A stretch of 64,000 nucleotides of DNA from Lachnospiraceae bacterium UBA7196 (GCA_002490835.1 DKUU01000028.1:1-64000), one strand, 5' to 3'. Counted from the stretch's first letter, positions 16,168-25,252 are shown. Made by a program: numbers and translations. Notes: generated by a model not told the origin, from the sequence alone.

Positions 16168-16785
16168 CTACACCAGTTTTACACCGCTTTCATCAATCGT
16201 AACAGTCTGTCCGTCGGCCAGCAGGATATCCCCAGTTCCCTGTGGCAGATCCGCTATCCTTTCTCCATCCCAATGAGGTATGACTGGATGATCGATAAGA
16301 TGCAGCCCCTCATCAAGATTTCCGGCTGCATACATGCTGCCGGCGCTTATTCCAACATAAACAAGGCCCTGTTCTATTGCCTGCTTCAGCGACTCATCAA
16401 AACCGGTTCTGATCATTTCCCGACATAGCACCATACTGTCTCCGCCGCCGACTAACACAGCATCAAAGTGTAACAATTCTTCCGCATTTAAGACCTTTGC
16501 CGGCACAGGCACTTCATGAAAATATGACGAATATGTCCTTTCATACCCTTTTGAAAGAAGTAATTCCAGATTGTAAACAAGTATATTTTCATAACGGATT
16601 CCCATCTCCAAAAGTTCATACAATCCGATTGCAAAACTCTCTCTGGCTCCATCTGATTCGATTCCGGCCGTCGGTATAAACAGCATTTTGATCTCTTGGG
16701 GATTTTTCTTTATTACTTCAAAAAACTTTTGTTTCATGTCCTCCGTCAATCCATTGGACGTTAGAAAGATATGCCTTTTATCCAC
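16168..16785 (-). CDS. Peptidase S51 (dipeptidase E-like)
   Basis: A 205-residue protein of the S51 family, related to aspartyl dipeptidase PepE and cyanophycinase. The fold is class I glutamine-amidotransferase-like: FIPTAGIES near residue 38, VGGGDSM near 110 and the nucleophile elbow GISAGSM near 145, where the Ser is the catalytic residue. S51 dipeptidase E cleaves Asp-X dipeptides; this member is shorter than E. coli PepE (229 residues) and its specificity is unknown. The start is a GTG at 16785 with GGAGGAG 6-8 nt upstream. It sits upstream of the Nudix gene in the same orientation. Confidence 0.82.
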   Translation of the reverse strand: MDKRHIFLTSNGLTEDMKQKFFEVIKKNPQEIKMLFIPTAGIESDGARESFAIGLYELLEMGIRYENILVYNLELLLSKGYERTYSSYFHEVPVPAKVLNAEELLHFDAVLVGGGDSMVLCREMIRTGFDESLKQAIEQGLVYVGISAGSMYAAGNLDEGLHLIDHPVIPHWDGERIADLPQGTGDILLADGQTVTIDESGVKLV

Positions 16786-16869
16786 TATGTCTCCTCCCCG
16801 ATCTCATTATCACATTCTCAGCGCTGCTAAAATACTATCACAAAACCAACCTCCCCACAATGATACCTG

Positions 16870-18261
16870 TCACGCCAGCGGAAGATATAAAAACAACTCA
16901 AACCCCCCGTTCTCACGTTTGATCTCCATCTGCCCGTGATACCGTTTCACGATCTCCCGTATGCTCTGCAGCCCGAAACCGTGATTTCCCTGATCCTGCT
17001 TGGAAGTAGGTGGAAGCGCCCCATGTTTCGCTCCTTCTCCCGCCGCGAAACTGCCCCGTTTATTTGCCCGATCTGCACACCGCTCCTTTTCTGCGTCCGG
17101 ATCGGGGTTGCTGATTTCCAGACAAAACAATCCTTTTCCAACTTTACTTTTCAGGGAAATCTCCCGCTGCCCCTCTTCCAGTTTCAGGCACGCTTCTATG
17201 GCGTTGTCCAATGCGTTGGCATAGAGGGCGCAGAGTTCTGTCTTATCATAGGGAAGCGTCTCAGGAATATCTATTTCTGTTTTCAGGCGGATATGGCACC
17301 GCTCCATCACGCTTTTCTTGACTGTCAGCACAGCGTTGACTGTAGCATCCCCGCAGTAGGCGAAAGATTGCGCAAATGCCGCATTACCGGACAGCTCTTT
17401 TGCATAGGCAGCGCGTTTGTCTTCGGGCAGGGCGGAGAAGACCTGAATGTGATTGGCAAGATCATGTTTCAGCCGCCTCACCTCAAAATGCTGCTGTTCC
17501 ATAGCCTCATAATATTTTCGATTGATTTCTGCAAACATACTCTGCTGTTCCAGTTTCCGCTGTCTGGAAAGTACCGTAATGCACCAGAGCAGACTAATAA
17601 AGGAAAAAAGGGCAATCAGCAATAAAAAAACGCACTCCCGATGCTTCCGATAGTCAATGAAGCCATAATCGCTGACAGGAAATAAGGCGACTACAACGAT
17701 TACAATACCGAGAGGAAGTGTCATGAGAAAGAGCAATAACCGCCACATACTGTCTGAAAGGCTATAGTCCTTATCCGGCGCAAATTTTCTGGTGCCAAGG
17801 TAAAGAAGCAGCGCAAAAGGGAGAATCAGCGTACCGGAAATCTGATAACCGTGATCCGACAATAGCAAGGGATCCGCGAAGATACTGTTGCTGCTCCGAA
17901 AGAAGACCACTGTGATTCCATTCTGCCTTGTCGGAAACAGAAAATCATGAATATAATTATCCCGCAGGGCACTGAAAGACATAACCGTGCAGGAAAACAT
18001 CATCCCAATCGTGATTTTCTGCCAAAAACTGCCCTCGCACGTCAAAAGAACGATCACCGCAAAAACGAACGTGTTCATCAAAATATTAAAAGGGTCTCCG
18101 ATAAAAATCACCATATCACAGAGCAGGGAACAGCCAAATAGCAGCAAAATCCGTTTCGGCCGTTTTTGGGAAACGGTGATCAGATACGACATGGAGCGCA
18201 TAACCAGCCAGCCGGAAAGCAGGCTGGAAGTAAATTGCAGGAAATTTATTAGGAATATCAT
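16870..18261 (-). CDS. GHKL sensor histidine kinase (AgrC/VirS type)
   Basis: A 463-residue membrane kinase: six or seven hydrophobic helices in residues 1-232, then a cytosolic kinase with the phospho-acceptor in RRLKHDLANH (His266), an N box ALYANALDNAIEAC and a G box GFGLQSIREIV. The arrangement is that of HPK10 kinases, which pair with LytTR response regulators. A charged insert (about 400-430) precedes the G2 box. It starts 18 bp after the LytTR regulator gene and is co-transcribed with it. The divergent neighbour is a BceAB-like ABC transporter, so it probably senses cell-envelope or peptide stress; the ligand is unknown. Confidence 0.88.
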   Translation of the reverse strand: MIFLINFLQFTSSLLSGWLVMRSMSYLITVSQKRPKRILLLFGCSLLCDMVIFIGDPFNILMNTFVFAVIVLLTCEGSFWQKITIGMMFSCTVMSFSALRDNYIHDFLFPTRQNGITVVFFRSSNSIFADPLLLSDHGYQISGTLILPFALLLYLGTRKFAPDKDYSLSDSMWRLLLFLMTLPLGIVIVVVALFPVSDYGFIDYRKHRECVFLLLIALFSFISLLWCITVLSRQRKLEQQSMFAEINRKYYEAMEQQHFEVRRLKHDLANHIQVFSALPEDKRAAYAKELSGNAAFAQSFAYCGDATVNAVLTVKKSVMERCHIRLKTEIDIPETLPYDKTELCALYANALDNAIEACLKLEEGQREISLKSKVGKGLFCLEISNPDPDAEKERCADRANKRGSFAAGEGAKHGALPPTSKQDQGNHGFGLQSIREIVKRYHGQMEIKRENGGFELFLYLPLA

Positions 18262-18279
18262 ATTTTCACACTATCCTCC

Positions 18280-18981
18280 TTACATTATGGAGCGGGCGAT
18301 TTTAGAAAGAGCGGTTTCCCGATATCTCCTGCTGCAGGGAATTTCCCGCCCGTTTATGGTCACGGACTCACCGCAAAAAAAGTCCACAGCTGCGGGATTG
18401 ACCAGATAACGCTGGTGGATCCTTACAAAATCAGGGGAAAGCTGCTCCTCGATCTCATCCAGTCTGGCATAAAAAGAATACTCGCCCCTGACGGTCACCA
18501 AATTGACTTTCCGTCTGTCGGAATAAAAGTAAAGAATGTCACGGAGACGAAAACGCCATGTACCGTCCATGTTTTTCAGCGTGAACGTGCGTGACTCTTC
18601 CTGTGCGGATTTTACGCGCACCCGGCCGATCAGCTGCCGCAGTTTATCTTCCGCGACAGGTTTCATCAGATAATCCAATGCACCCACAAGGTAGCCGTCA
18701 AACACATAATCGGCATATCCTGTCACAAAAACGATAACGATCTGCTCATCAAAAGCCCTGATCTTTTTCGCGGTTTCCATGCCGTTTAAGCCCTGCATTT
18801 CCACGTCCAGAAAGAGAAGGTCGATTTCGCCCGGGTGGTTTTTCAGCCATGAGGCAGCATTTGTGCCCGAAGAAAATTCGTAGACGATCTCCTCGGCATC
18901 CTCGATCAGTATTTTTTCTAATTGGAAGCGCAGGGCGTCCCTTGCGTCTGTCTCGTCGTCACAGATTGCGATTCGAAGCAT
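18280..18981 (-). CDS. LytTR-family response regulator
   Basis: A 233-residue regulator: receiver domain (1-120) with CDDE (7-10), phospho-acceptor LFLDVEM (Asp59) and VTGYADYVFD followed by the Lys of LMKPV; C-terminal LytTR DNA-binding domain (about 135-232) with ILYFYSDRRKVNLVT and FVRIHQRYLVNP. LytTR proteins bind direct repeats upstream of the promoters they control. Three direct repeats of this kind of spacing occur in the divergent region at 19.25-19.32 kb. The gene precedes the GHKL kinase and is probably the first of the pair. Confidence 0.92.
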   Translation of the reverse strand: MLRIAICDDETDARDALRFQLEKILIEDAEEIVYEFSSGTNAASWLKNHPGEIDLLFLDVEMQGLNGMETAKKIRAFDEQIVIVFVTGYADYVFDGYLVGALDYLMKPVAEDKLRQLIGRVRVKSAQEESRTFTLKNMDGTWRFRLRDILYFYSDRRKVNLVTVRGEYSFYARLDEIEEQLSPDFVRIHQRYLVNPAAVDFFCGESVTINGREIPCSRRYRETALSKIARSIM

Positions 18982-19033
18982 GTGTAATTCCCTTTCATTA
19001 ATAAAAATTGCGAAACTCCTTTTTAGCTATTGA

Positions 19034-19166
19034 AATTGTACAAATAGTATAACCAACACAGACGCGCTTTCGCTCCGTCGAACGTAATGGTACTAGGCTC
19101 GAAAGAACCTCGCCAAGTGCCAACGTTCTCCAAGGGTCTGCTTATGGTTATACTATTCGCACAATT
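19034..19166. repeat. 133-bp element with 22-bp imperfect terminal inverted repeats
   Basis: 19034-19055 and the reverse complement of 19145-19166 match at 20 of 22 positions (AATTGT...AATAGTATAACCA). They enclose 89 bp without a gene. It lies in the 424-bp gap between the LytTR regulator and the ABC transporter. The form is that of a MITE or a long hairpin. Confidence 0.6.
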
Positions 19167-19250
19167 AATAAACGTTGTGTTGCGTTTCGCAATCGCTTAA
19201 CTCTACGTTGAGTATAGCACATTTCTTTGGGTACAGTCTCGTCCCGCTGC

Positions 19251-19324
19251 GTCAAACTTTACATTTCTCCAGTCCAAACTTTACATTCTTTGCATTTCTC
19301 AGTCAAACTTTACACACCAGCTGC
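19251..19324 (+). promoter_or_regulatory. Direct repeats upstream of the BceAB-like operon
   Basis: Three copies of GTC(C)AAACTTTACA begin at 19251, 19272 and 19312. The CAAACT cores are 22 and 39 bp apart, about 90-150 bp before the ABC gene. They are candidate binding sites of the LytTR regulator; this is inference. Confidence 0.55.
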
Positions 19325-19405
19325 CAGAAATGACAGCCGTTTTTTTGCAGCGGCAAATCTGTGCTATGGTCTTCTCATGACAGTTGACAAAAGGAGGACA
19401 CAAAT

Positions 19406-20143
19406 ATGCTGTATGTAAAAGAGCTCTACAAATCTTATGAGGTAGGAAAAAACAAATACGAAGTGCTAAAGGGAATCGATCTCCATGTGGCACAGGGCGA
19501 GTTTGTGGCGGTCATGGGGCCGTCCGGCTCCGGGAAGACGACGCTGCTAAACTGCATCTCCTGCTATATTCCCTTTGACAAAGGAAATATCAAGCTGGGC
19601 GGCACAGAGCTTGCGGGGATGAACGAAGCGGAACTGGCAAGGGTCAGGAACACAAAGATCGGGTTTGTCTTTCAGGACTTTATGCTCTTAGACGGTCTGA
19701 CCATTCGGGAAAACATTCTGGTGCCCCGCATTGTGCAGGGCGCAGTGGATAAGGAAGTGGAAAAGATGGCGGATCAGCTTGCCTCCATGTTCGGGATCGG
19801 GCATATTCTGAACAAATATCCCGCGGAAATATCAGGCGGGGAAAAACAGCGGGCGGCGGTGGCGCGAAGCCTCATCAACATCCCGCTGATCATCCTTGCC
19901 GACGAGCCCACGGGCAATCTGGATTCCAAATCCAGCCGGGCGGTGATCGAGACCTTTATCAATGCGAAGCAAAAAATGAACGCCACCATTTTTATGGTGA
20001 CCCACGACAGCTTTGCGGCATCCTTCTGTGACAGGGTAATTTTGTTAAAGGATGGGACGATTTACCGCCAGTTGGAGAAGACAAAAGCGCGTAGCGAATT
20101 TCAGGATCAACTTTTGGATGCGCTAAAAGAAATGAGTGCGTAA
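19406..20143 (+). CDS. ABC transporter ATP-binding protein (BceA/MacB-like)
   Basis: A 245-residue ATPase of the lipoprotein/peptide-exporter (LolD/MacB/BceA) class. Walker A is GPSGSGKTT near residue 38, the signature is ISGGEKQRAAVARSL, Walker B is LIILADEPTGNLDS and the H loop is VTHDSF. It starts ATG after a strong AAAGGAGG. The permease gene starts 15 bp after its stop, so both are one operon. In the BceAB family such ATPases drive removal of peptide antibiotics from the membrane target and signal flux to a kinase. Here the kinase is of the GHKL type rather than the usual BceS type. Confidence 0.92.
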   Translation: MLYVKELYKSYEVGKNKYEVLKGIDLHVAQGEFVAVMGPSGSGKTTLLNCISCYIPFDKGNIKLGGTELAGMNEAELARVRNTKIGFVFQDFMLLDGLTIRENILVPRIVQGAVDKEVEKMADQLASMFGIGHILNKYPAEISGGEKQRAAVARSLINIPLIILADEPTGNLDSKSSRAVIETFINAKQKMNATIFMVTHDSFAASFCDRVILLKDGTIYRQLEKTKARSEFQDQLLDALKEMSA

Positions 20144-20158
20144 GAACAGGAGGAAAAG

Positions 20159-22264
20159 ATGATGAATATGAAACAATTGGAACAGAAATTACAGAAGGCA
20201 GACAGAAAGCAGTCCCGTCTCTATCTGTTCTGTAATTTTATGGCGCTGATGATCATTTCGGCGTACGCCGCGCTGATGCTTTCGCCCACGGTACAAAAGG
20301 TGTTCCCGGAGGGCGGCGACAGCGCAAAACAGATGTACATGATCTTTGTGATGACCTTAGTGGGGTGCGTGGTTTTTACGATTTATGCCCTGGGATTGTT
20401 TTTCCGTCATAAGTCGGGGCAGCTCGGCGTTTTGATGGCACTGGGTGCATCCAGAAAGCGGCTTGCGCCGGGACTGTTTCGGGAAGTGCTTTTGTTAAGC
20501 GGTGTGTCCGCCATTGCAGGGACGGCAGCAGGCTTTCCTTTTGTGTGGGTGATCTGGCACGCGTTTCGGCTGTTTCTTGTAGACAGTTCCGATATGGTTC
20601 TCACCTTTGATTTCAAATGCCTGTTTATCTCCCTATTGTTTTTGCTGCTGGTGGTAGGCTTTGCCTGTCTGACGGCGTGGCGATATCTGAAGAAAACAAA
20701 CATCATGGAAGTGATCAGAGAAGAGCATATCAACGAGCCTGTGAAGGAGCTTGGCAGATGGTGCGGTCCTGTGGGCTTTCTGGTACTGCTTGTAGGCGCA
20801 GTGTTAGGGTACGGCGCGCCTTGGGCGTGCCATGCGTGGTTTTCTATGTACCCGCCGGCTTGGGTGAGTGTATTCTATGCACCTGTGTTTGTGGGACTTT
20901 ACATGATCATGCTGCACACGGTGGTACACGGCTGGAAAAGCCATCGCAAGAATCCATACAAGAATATCATATCCCGCAGCATGATGAAATTTCAGGGAAA
21001 ACAGACGGTCAACAATCTGCTGGTGGTCACGCTGTTAATTGCAGGCGGGTGCTTTGCGGTTTTTTATCTGCCGACCACTGGTATTTCGGCGGTATTGCAC
21101 TATGCTTCCCTGCCTTATGATTATTTCTATAAATATCAGGCGGATCAAGACGTGCCGGACAGGGCTAAGGTCGAAGCGCTTGGCAGAGAATATGGTCTTT
21201 CCTTAAAAGACTGGAACGAGTGCGATTATGTCACTTTGGGAATAGGCGGTATGACTATTATTGAGGAGGAAGACAGTCTGCGTTTTCATGTCGAATATGT
21301 CCCTATGCTGCAGGAGGCAATGGTACTTTCCGAGGACGCTTATCAGATGATCACTGGGCAGGAAGTGGACGTTGGGCCGGGCACTTATTGGTGTCTGAAT
21401 GATCAGGAGGAAACTTCCCTCTATGTCAATAACTCCGCAAAGGAGATCACCAATATGACGACGAGGAAGGTGCTTGCCACAGAGTTTGCGGGATACCTGC
21501 ACTATGATCATCTCACGGAGGAGATCCCCTGCTGTGTGCTTGACAATGCGGACTATGCCCTGATATCCGAGGGGCTGACAGACGACTGGCGGGGGCGTTT
21601 CGCGGCATTTAATGTGGACGGAAAGGATTCCTATCCCTTTGCCAATGCCTTTTTTCGTCTCTTCGTGTCCTCCTTTGATGAATCCTGTGAGCGCATCTGC
21701 TCTTACGACAGGGTACAGAAGATCAGGGAAAACGAGGAGGGGCAAGAGTACTGGGGCGATACGGATAAAATGACGAAAATCAGCTACGATTCGTCGGATT
21801 CCTTTACCTTTCGGACCTTCTGGGTGTACATGCCAAGTTTCCGCATTTTGAACCAAAATGATTTTCTGCGCAACATGGCGGTCATGTTCATGATGTTCCT
21901 CTTTATCTTCATTGTGTGCATGATCACGGCGCTGGTGGTGTGTCATACCCGCTGTCAGAGCATTGCCCTCAACAACCGCTATATTTTTGACGATCTGAAA
22001 AAGCTGGGGGCTTCGCCTGCCTTTCTGGATAAAGAAGTGCGCAGCCAATGCACCAATGTCTTCAAAATGCCTGCATTGGTGGGCACTACCGCCATGTTTC
22101 TGCTGTTTGCCATGATCCTGTATGCGAACGACGGCAGGCTGCTTCAGACGGAATGGGCCGCGATGGGTCTGTGTCTTTGCATCATTGCGGTGATTGGTGC
22201 GGTGATTTATGCGGTGTATCGCTCGACTGTGAAGGCAATCAAGGGGCAGTTGGGGATCGGGTAA
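20159..22264 (+). CDS. FtsX-type ABC permease (BceB-like)
   Basis: A 701-residue permease. Two membrane helices (about 20-40 and 62-82) and an FtsX core (about 60-185) are followed by two more helices (about 198-250), one at about 285-310, a large extracellular region (about 315-570) and three C-terminal helices (about 575-690). The long extracellular domain between the seventh and eighth helices is the hallmark of BceB permeases, which bind peptide antibiotics or their lipid-bound targets. GGAGG precedes the ATG pair. It forms an operon with the ATPase; divergent to a GHKL/LytTR system. A role in resistance to a cell-envelope-active peptide is inferred. Confidence 0.88.
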   Translation: MMNMKQLEQKLQKADRKQSRLYLFCNFMALMIISAYAALMLSPTVQKVFPEGGDSAKQMYMIFVMTLVGCVVFTIYALGLFFRHKSGQLGVLMALGASRKRLAPGLFREVLLLSGVSAIAGTAAGFPFVWVIWHAFRLFLVDSSDMVLTFDFKCLFISLLFLLLVVGFACLTAWRYLKKTNIMEVIREEHINEPVKELGRWCGPVGFLVLLVGAVLGYGAPWACHAWFSMYPPAWVSVFYAPVFVGLYMIMLHTVVHGWKSHRKNPYKNIISRSMMKFQGKQTVNNLLVVTLLIAGGCFAVFYLPTTGISAVLHYASLPYDYFYKYQADQDVPDRAKVEALGREYGLSLKDWNECDYVTLGIGGMTIIEEEDSLRFHVEYVPMLQEAMVLSEDAYQMITGQEVDVGPGTYWCLNDQEETSLYVNNSAKEITNMTTRKVLATEFAGYLHYDHLTEEIPCCVLDNADYALISEGLTDDWRGRFAAFNVDGKDSYPFANAFFRLFVSSFDESCERICSYDRVQKIRENEEGQEYWGDTDKMTKISYDSSDSFTFRTFWVYMPSFRILNQNDFLRNMAVMFMMFLFIFIVCMITALVVCHTRCQSIALNNRYIFDDLKKLGASPAFLDKEVRSQCTNVFKMPALVGTTAMFLLFAMILYANDGRLLQTEWAAMGLCLCIIAVIGAVIYAVYRSTVKAIKGQLGIG

Positions 22265-22423
22265 AGGACATTCTTTCGTCAAACACTTCCTTTTTAGAGG
22301 GAAATATGATAGATTGTAACAGAAAGCTGACAGTCAGGACGCCCCATTTCAAAAAGGCGGGCGTCCGCGCGCTGTCGCAGTATGACGATTGCAACGACCA
22401 CATGGAAAAGAGGAAAAGCAGAG

Positions 22424-22696
22424 ATGGGGACAAATATGAAGTCTGATGAAAGCACTACGAAAAAGCAGGGTAAGAAAATAGCCCCCAAGCAGGTCGCCGC
22501 TCTCATCTGCGTCGTCCTGCTGGTCGGTATGTATATCGGCGCGTTCGTGGTCGCCTGTCTGGACCTTGGCGACTCCGGACGGCTCTTTGCCGGGTGTCTC
22601 GTGGTCACGATCGGTCTGCCGATATTGCTCTGGCTTTTGATCTGGTCGTTTGACTTGATGAAAAAACGGCGGGACGATAACCGCCCGCCTACTTAA
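22424..22696 (+). CDS. Small two-helix membrane protein
   Basis: A 90-residue protein: a hydrophilic Lys-rich N-terminus, two hydrophobic helices (about residues 24-46 and 52-74) and a short basic C-terminus (MKKRRDDNR). It starts 160 bp after the ABC permease on the same strand. An earlier in-frame ATG at 22382 lacks a ribosome binding site. It overlaps the end of pdxT by 4 bp, convergently. I do not recognise a family; it resembles small membrane accessory proteins often found beside ABC transporters, but a link is only positional. Confidence 0.5.
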   Translation: MGTNMKSDESTTKKQGKKIAPKQVAALICVVLLVGMYIGAFVVACLDLGDSGRLFAGCLVVTIGLPILLWLLIWSFDLMKKRRDDNRPPT

Positions 22697-23271
22697 GCGC
22701 TGTTTTGCCGACACAAACGCAAAAACATTTCATGGATCCGATCGTCCTCATCCAGTTCCGGATGAAAGGCCACGCCGATCTGGTTTCCGTACTGCACAGC
22801 CACGATCCTGCCGTCTACACGGGCGAGAATTTGGGTGTCGGCACCAAACAGTGATTCCACATAAGGTGCGCGAATAAAGGTCATCGGCACTGTGCCAATC
22901 CCTTCCATCTGCGCTTCGGTATGGAAACTGCCAAGCTGCCTCCCGTAAGCATTGCGCCGCACGCAGACAGGCAGCGTGCCAAGCCAGACCGTTTCGTCGT
23001 CAGCGATTCTCTGCGCCAGAAGAATCAGCCCCGCACAGGTAGCAAGCACGGGAAGCCCCTGCCCGATCCTATCGCGAAGCGGCTCAAACATTTGCAGTTC
23101 CCGCAAAAGTTTTCCCTGCACGGTGCTCTCTCCGCCGGGCAGGATCAAGCCGTCAAAACATTGCTCTAAATCCGCCCGCTGCCGCAATTCGATGCAGTCC
23201 ACTCCCATCCCATTCAGTTTCGCAATATGTTCCGCAAAGGCGCCCTGAACCGCCAATACTCCAATTCGCAT
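22693..23271 (-). CDS. pdxT: Pyridoxal 5'-phosphate synthase glutaminase subunit
   Basis: A 192-residue class I glutaminase that releases ammonia from glutamine for PdxS. The hallmark residues are all visible: GGEST near 46-50, the nucleophile in ATCAGLI (Cys near 78), and the His/Glu pair of FHPEL near 170. Length is normal for PdxT. It follows pdxS on the same strand, with copy 2 of the multi-hairpin element in the 155-bp gap; the element's end supplies the GGAG for this gene's ATG. Confidence 0.95.
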   Translation of the reverse strand: MRIGVLAVQGAFAEHIAKLNGMGVDCIELRQRADLEQCFDGLILPGGESTVQGKLLRELQMFEPLRDRIGQGLPVLATCAGLILLAQRIADDETVWLGTLPVCVRRNAYGRQLGSFHTEAQMEGIGTVPMTFIRAPYVESLFGADTQILARVDGRIVAVQYGNQIGVAFHPELDEDDRIHEMFLRLCRQNSA

Positions 23272-23277
23272 TGTTTA

Positions 23278-23409
23278 CTCCATTCCGAAGCGTTTTTTGC
23301 GCCGGAACGCGAGCAAAATTTCAGATTTTGCTCTGCGATCAAAGAGTTTGTGACGCTTCGGCACAAACTCTGGATTGAAAAATCAGCACATCAGTGTGAT
23401 TTTTCAATC
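23278..23409 (-). repeat. Multi-hairpin intergenic element, copy 2 (between pdxS and pdxT)
   Basis: Hairpin A: GAGCAAAAT/ATTTTGCTC (23311-23333). B: AGAGTTTGTG/CACAAACTCT (23343-23371). C: a 13-bp stem (23373-23385 with 23397-23409) with bulged G and CAC/GTG tip. Stem A differs from copies 1 and 3 in both arms, so pairing is preserved. Confidence 0.85.
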
Positions 23410-23425
23410 CCACATAACTCTCCTC

Positions 23426-24310
23426 TTACTTCCCTCTCTCCGCCATCAAAAGCTCGATTTCCTGCTCGTTGATGCCAACCATGGCTTCGCCCAGATCCTC
23501 GGAAAGTTCCGCAATCAGTCTGCTGTCCGAATAGTTGGTCACCGCCTTGACAATCGCCGCCGCGCGCTTCGCCGGATTGCCGGATTTAAAGATGCCGGAA
23601 CCGACAAAAACACCCTCCGCACCAAGCTGCATCATCAATGCGGCATCCGCGGGAGTCGCCACGCCGCCTGCCGCGAAATTCACCACGGGCAACCTGCCGT
23701 TGTCATGAACATAGGCCACCAGTTCATAGGGCACCGCAAGCTGCTTTGCCTCCTCAAACAGTTCATCCGCCCGCATGGAAGTGATCTTTGCGATTTCACT
23801 GTTCATCTTCCGCATATGGCGCACTGCCTGCACGATATCACCCGTACCCGGTTCGCCCTTTGTCCTGATCATGGATGCCCCCTCATTGATTCTGCGAAGG
23901 GCTTCGCCCAAATCTTTCGCCCCGCACACGAAGGGCACCTTAAATCCTCTCTTATCGATGTGATACACATCGTCCGCCGGGGAGAGCACCTCGCTCTCAT
24001 CAATGTAGTCGATCTCGATCGCCTCCAAAACCTGCGCCTCCACAAAATGACCGATCCGGCATTTCGCCATGACAGGGATGGAAACTGCCTCCTGAATCCC
24101 TTTGATCATCTTCGGGTCGCTCATGCGGGACACGCCGCCTGCCGCCCGAATATCCGCCGGAATCCGCTCCAGCGCCATGACAGCGCAGGCTCCCGCCTCT
24201 TGCGCGATCTTCGCCTGCTCCGGTGTCGTCACATCCATAATGACACCGCCCTTTAACATCTGTGCCAACTGTTTATTTAGTGTATATCTGTCTTCGCTCA
24301 TTTCACTCAT
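23426..24310 (-). CDS. pdxS: Pyridoxal 5'-phosphate synthase synthase subunit
   Basis: The 294-residue (beta/alpha)8 enzyme makes PLP from ribose 5-phosphate, glyceraldehyde 3-phosphate and ammonia from PdxT; twelve subunits form the core complex. Seen: LAQMLKGGVIMDVTTPEQA, the catalytic Lys of MAKCRIGHF (Lys near 81), and the late FAAGGVATPADAALMMQLG phosphate-binding segment. The ATG at 24310 gives exactly the usual length and has AAGGAG 4 nt upstream; a GTG at 24340 would add ten residues. The leader has a perfect palindrome. Confidence 0.96.
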   Translation of the reverse strand: MSEMSEDRYTLNKQLAQMLKGGVIMDVTTPEQAKIAQEAGACAVMALERIPADIRAAGGVSRMSDPKMIKGIQEAVSIPVMAKCRIGHFVEAQVLEAIEIDYIDESEVLSPADDVYHIDKRGFKVPFVCGAKDLGEALRRINEGASMIRTKGEPGTGDIVQAVRHMRKMNSEIAKITSMRADELFEEAKQLAVPYELVAYVHDNGRLPVVNFAAGGVATPADAALMMQLGAEGVFVGSGIFKSGNPAKRAAAIVKAVTNYSDSRLIAELSEDLGEAMVGINEQEIELLMAERGK

Positions 24311-24394
24311 TTCGCTCCTTTTTTCTATGTTTTCTTTCACGCTTCCTGCACATTCTGTTTCCTAAGGGATGTATTACTATCCGTTTTCTTTTTG

Positions 24395-24408
24395 TAAGCT
24401 GCAGCTTA
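24395..24408. promoter_or_regulatory. Perfect 14-bp palindrome in the pdxS leader
   Basis: TAAGCTGCAGCTTA lies about 85 bp before pdxS. It could be an operator for B6 regulation or a small stem; no regulator gene is in the window. Confidence 0.4.
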
Positions 24409-24461
24409 GAACCCATTGTATCTTTATCTGGCATATATAAAATATCCAATTTAAGAATTTT

Positions 24462-25151
24462 CTACCATGCCAGATCCTTCACCACTTCCCCCGCAATGAT
24501 AAGCCCCGCCACGGAAGGAACAAAGGCTACGCTGCCGGGGATGCGGTTTTCATTCCCCATTGGCGTGATCGGCTCCTCCTCCGAATACACCACCTTCAAG
24601 TGCTCCACGTTCCGCTTCTTTAGTTCCCTGCGCATTACCCTTGCAAGAGGGCAGACCCTCGTATCATAAATATCCGCCACGCGAAAGGCTGAGGCGTCCA
24701 GTTTATTGCCCGCTCCCATACTGCTGATGATCGGCACGCCCGCCTCTTTTGCACGCATCACCAGCTCAATCTTCGCCGTCACGGTGTCCACCGCGTCCAC
24801 CACATAATCGTATTCGCAAAAGGGAAAGCTGTCCGCATTCTCCGGCAGGAAAAAGCAGGGATAAACGCGCACCTGCGCCTGCGGATTGATGGAAAGGATA
24901 CGCTCCCGCATCACATCTGTTTTCTCCCTGCCCACCGTCTCCTGCGTGGCAATGATCTGCCTGTTGATATTCGACATTGCTACCTTATCCTTGTCAATCA
25001 GGTCAAGGGCTCCTACGCCGCTGCGCGCCAGCGCCTCGCATACATAGCCGCCCACGCCGCCGATGCCGAACACCGCCACCCGTGAATGAGCCAGCTTGTC
25101 CATGGCGTCTGCGCCCAAAAGCATTTCTGTTCTGCTAAATTCTTCCCGCAT
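24462..25151 (-). CDS. tcdA: tRNA threonylcarbamoyladenosine dehydratase (TcdA/ThiF family)
   Basis: A 229-residue E1-like enzyme that dehydrates t6A37 of tRNA to its cyclic form using ATP. Seen: the nucleotide-binding GIGGVGGYVCEALARSG near residue 29-45, DKDKVAMSNINRQ, the catalytic-loop DAVDTVTAKIEL, and the late RIPGSVAFVPSVAGL typical of TcdA/CsdL. It lacks the zinc CxxC pairs seen in MoeB/ThiF. The ATG at 25151 has GGAG upstream; longer frame from 25211 is rejected. It is followed by the pdxS leader and may be co-transcribed with pdxST. Confidence 0.88.
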   Translation of the reverse strand: MREEFSRTEMLLGADAMDKLAHSRVAVFGIGGVGGYVCEALARSGVGALDLIDKDKVAMSNINRQIIATQETVGREKTDVMRERILSINPQAQVRVYPCFFLPENADSFPFCEYDYVVDAVDTVTAKIELVMRAKEAGVPIISSMGAGNKLDASAFRVADIYDTRVCPLARVMRRELKKRNVEHLKVVYSEEEPITPMGNENRIPGSVAFVPSVAGLIIAGEVVKDLAW

Positions 25152-25252
25152 GATTTCTCCATTTCTCTTATCCCGTATAATGCTCACAACATACTTCTCA
25201 TTATACAGCAATCCGATGTTTTCACTATTGTTTCAAAAACTCTACTCCAATG

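Noticed and set aside
21203..22282. Long 359-codon frame antisense to the ABC permease
   Set aside because: Composition rich in His/Arg/Gln without any recognisable motif; the plus-strand permease has clear FtsX features.
22337..22366. Terminator after the ABC permease
   Set aside because: GGACGCCC/GGGCGTCC is a good stem, but no T run follows on the plus strand.
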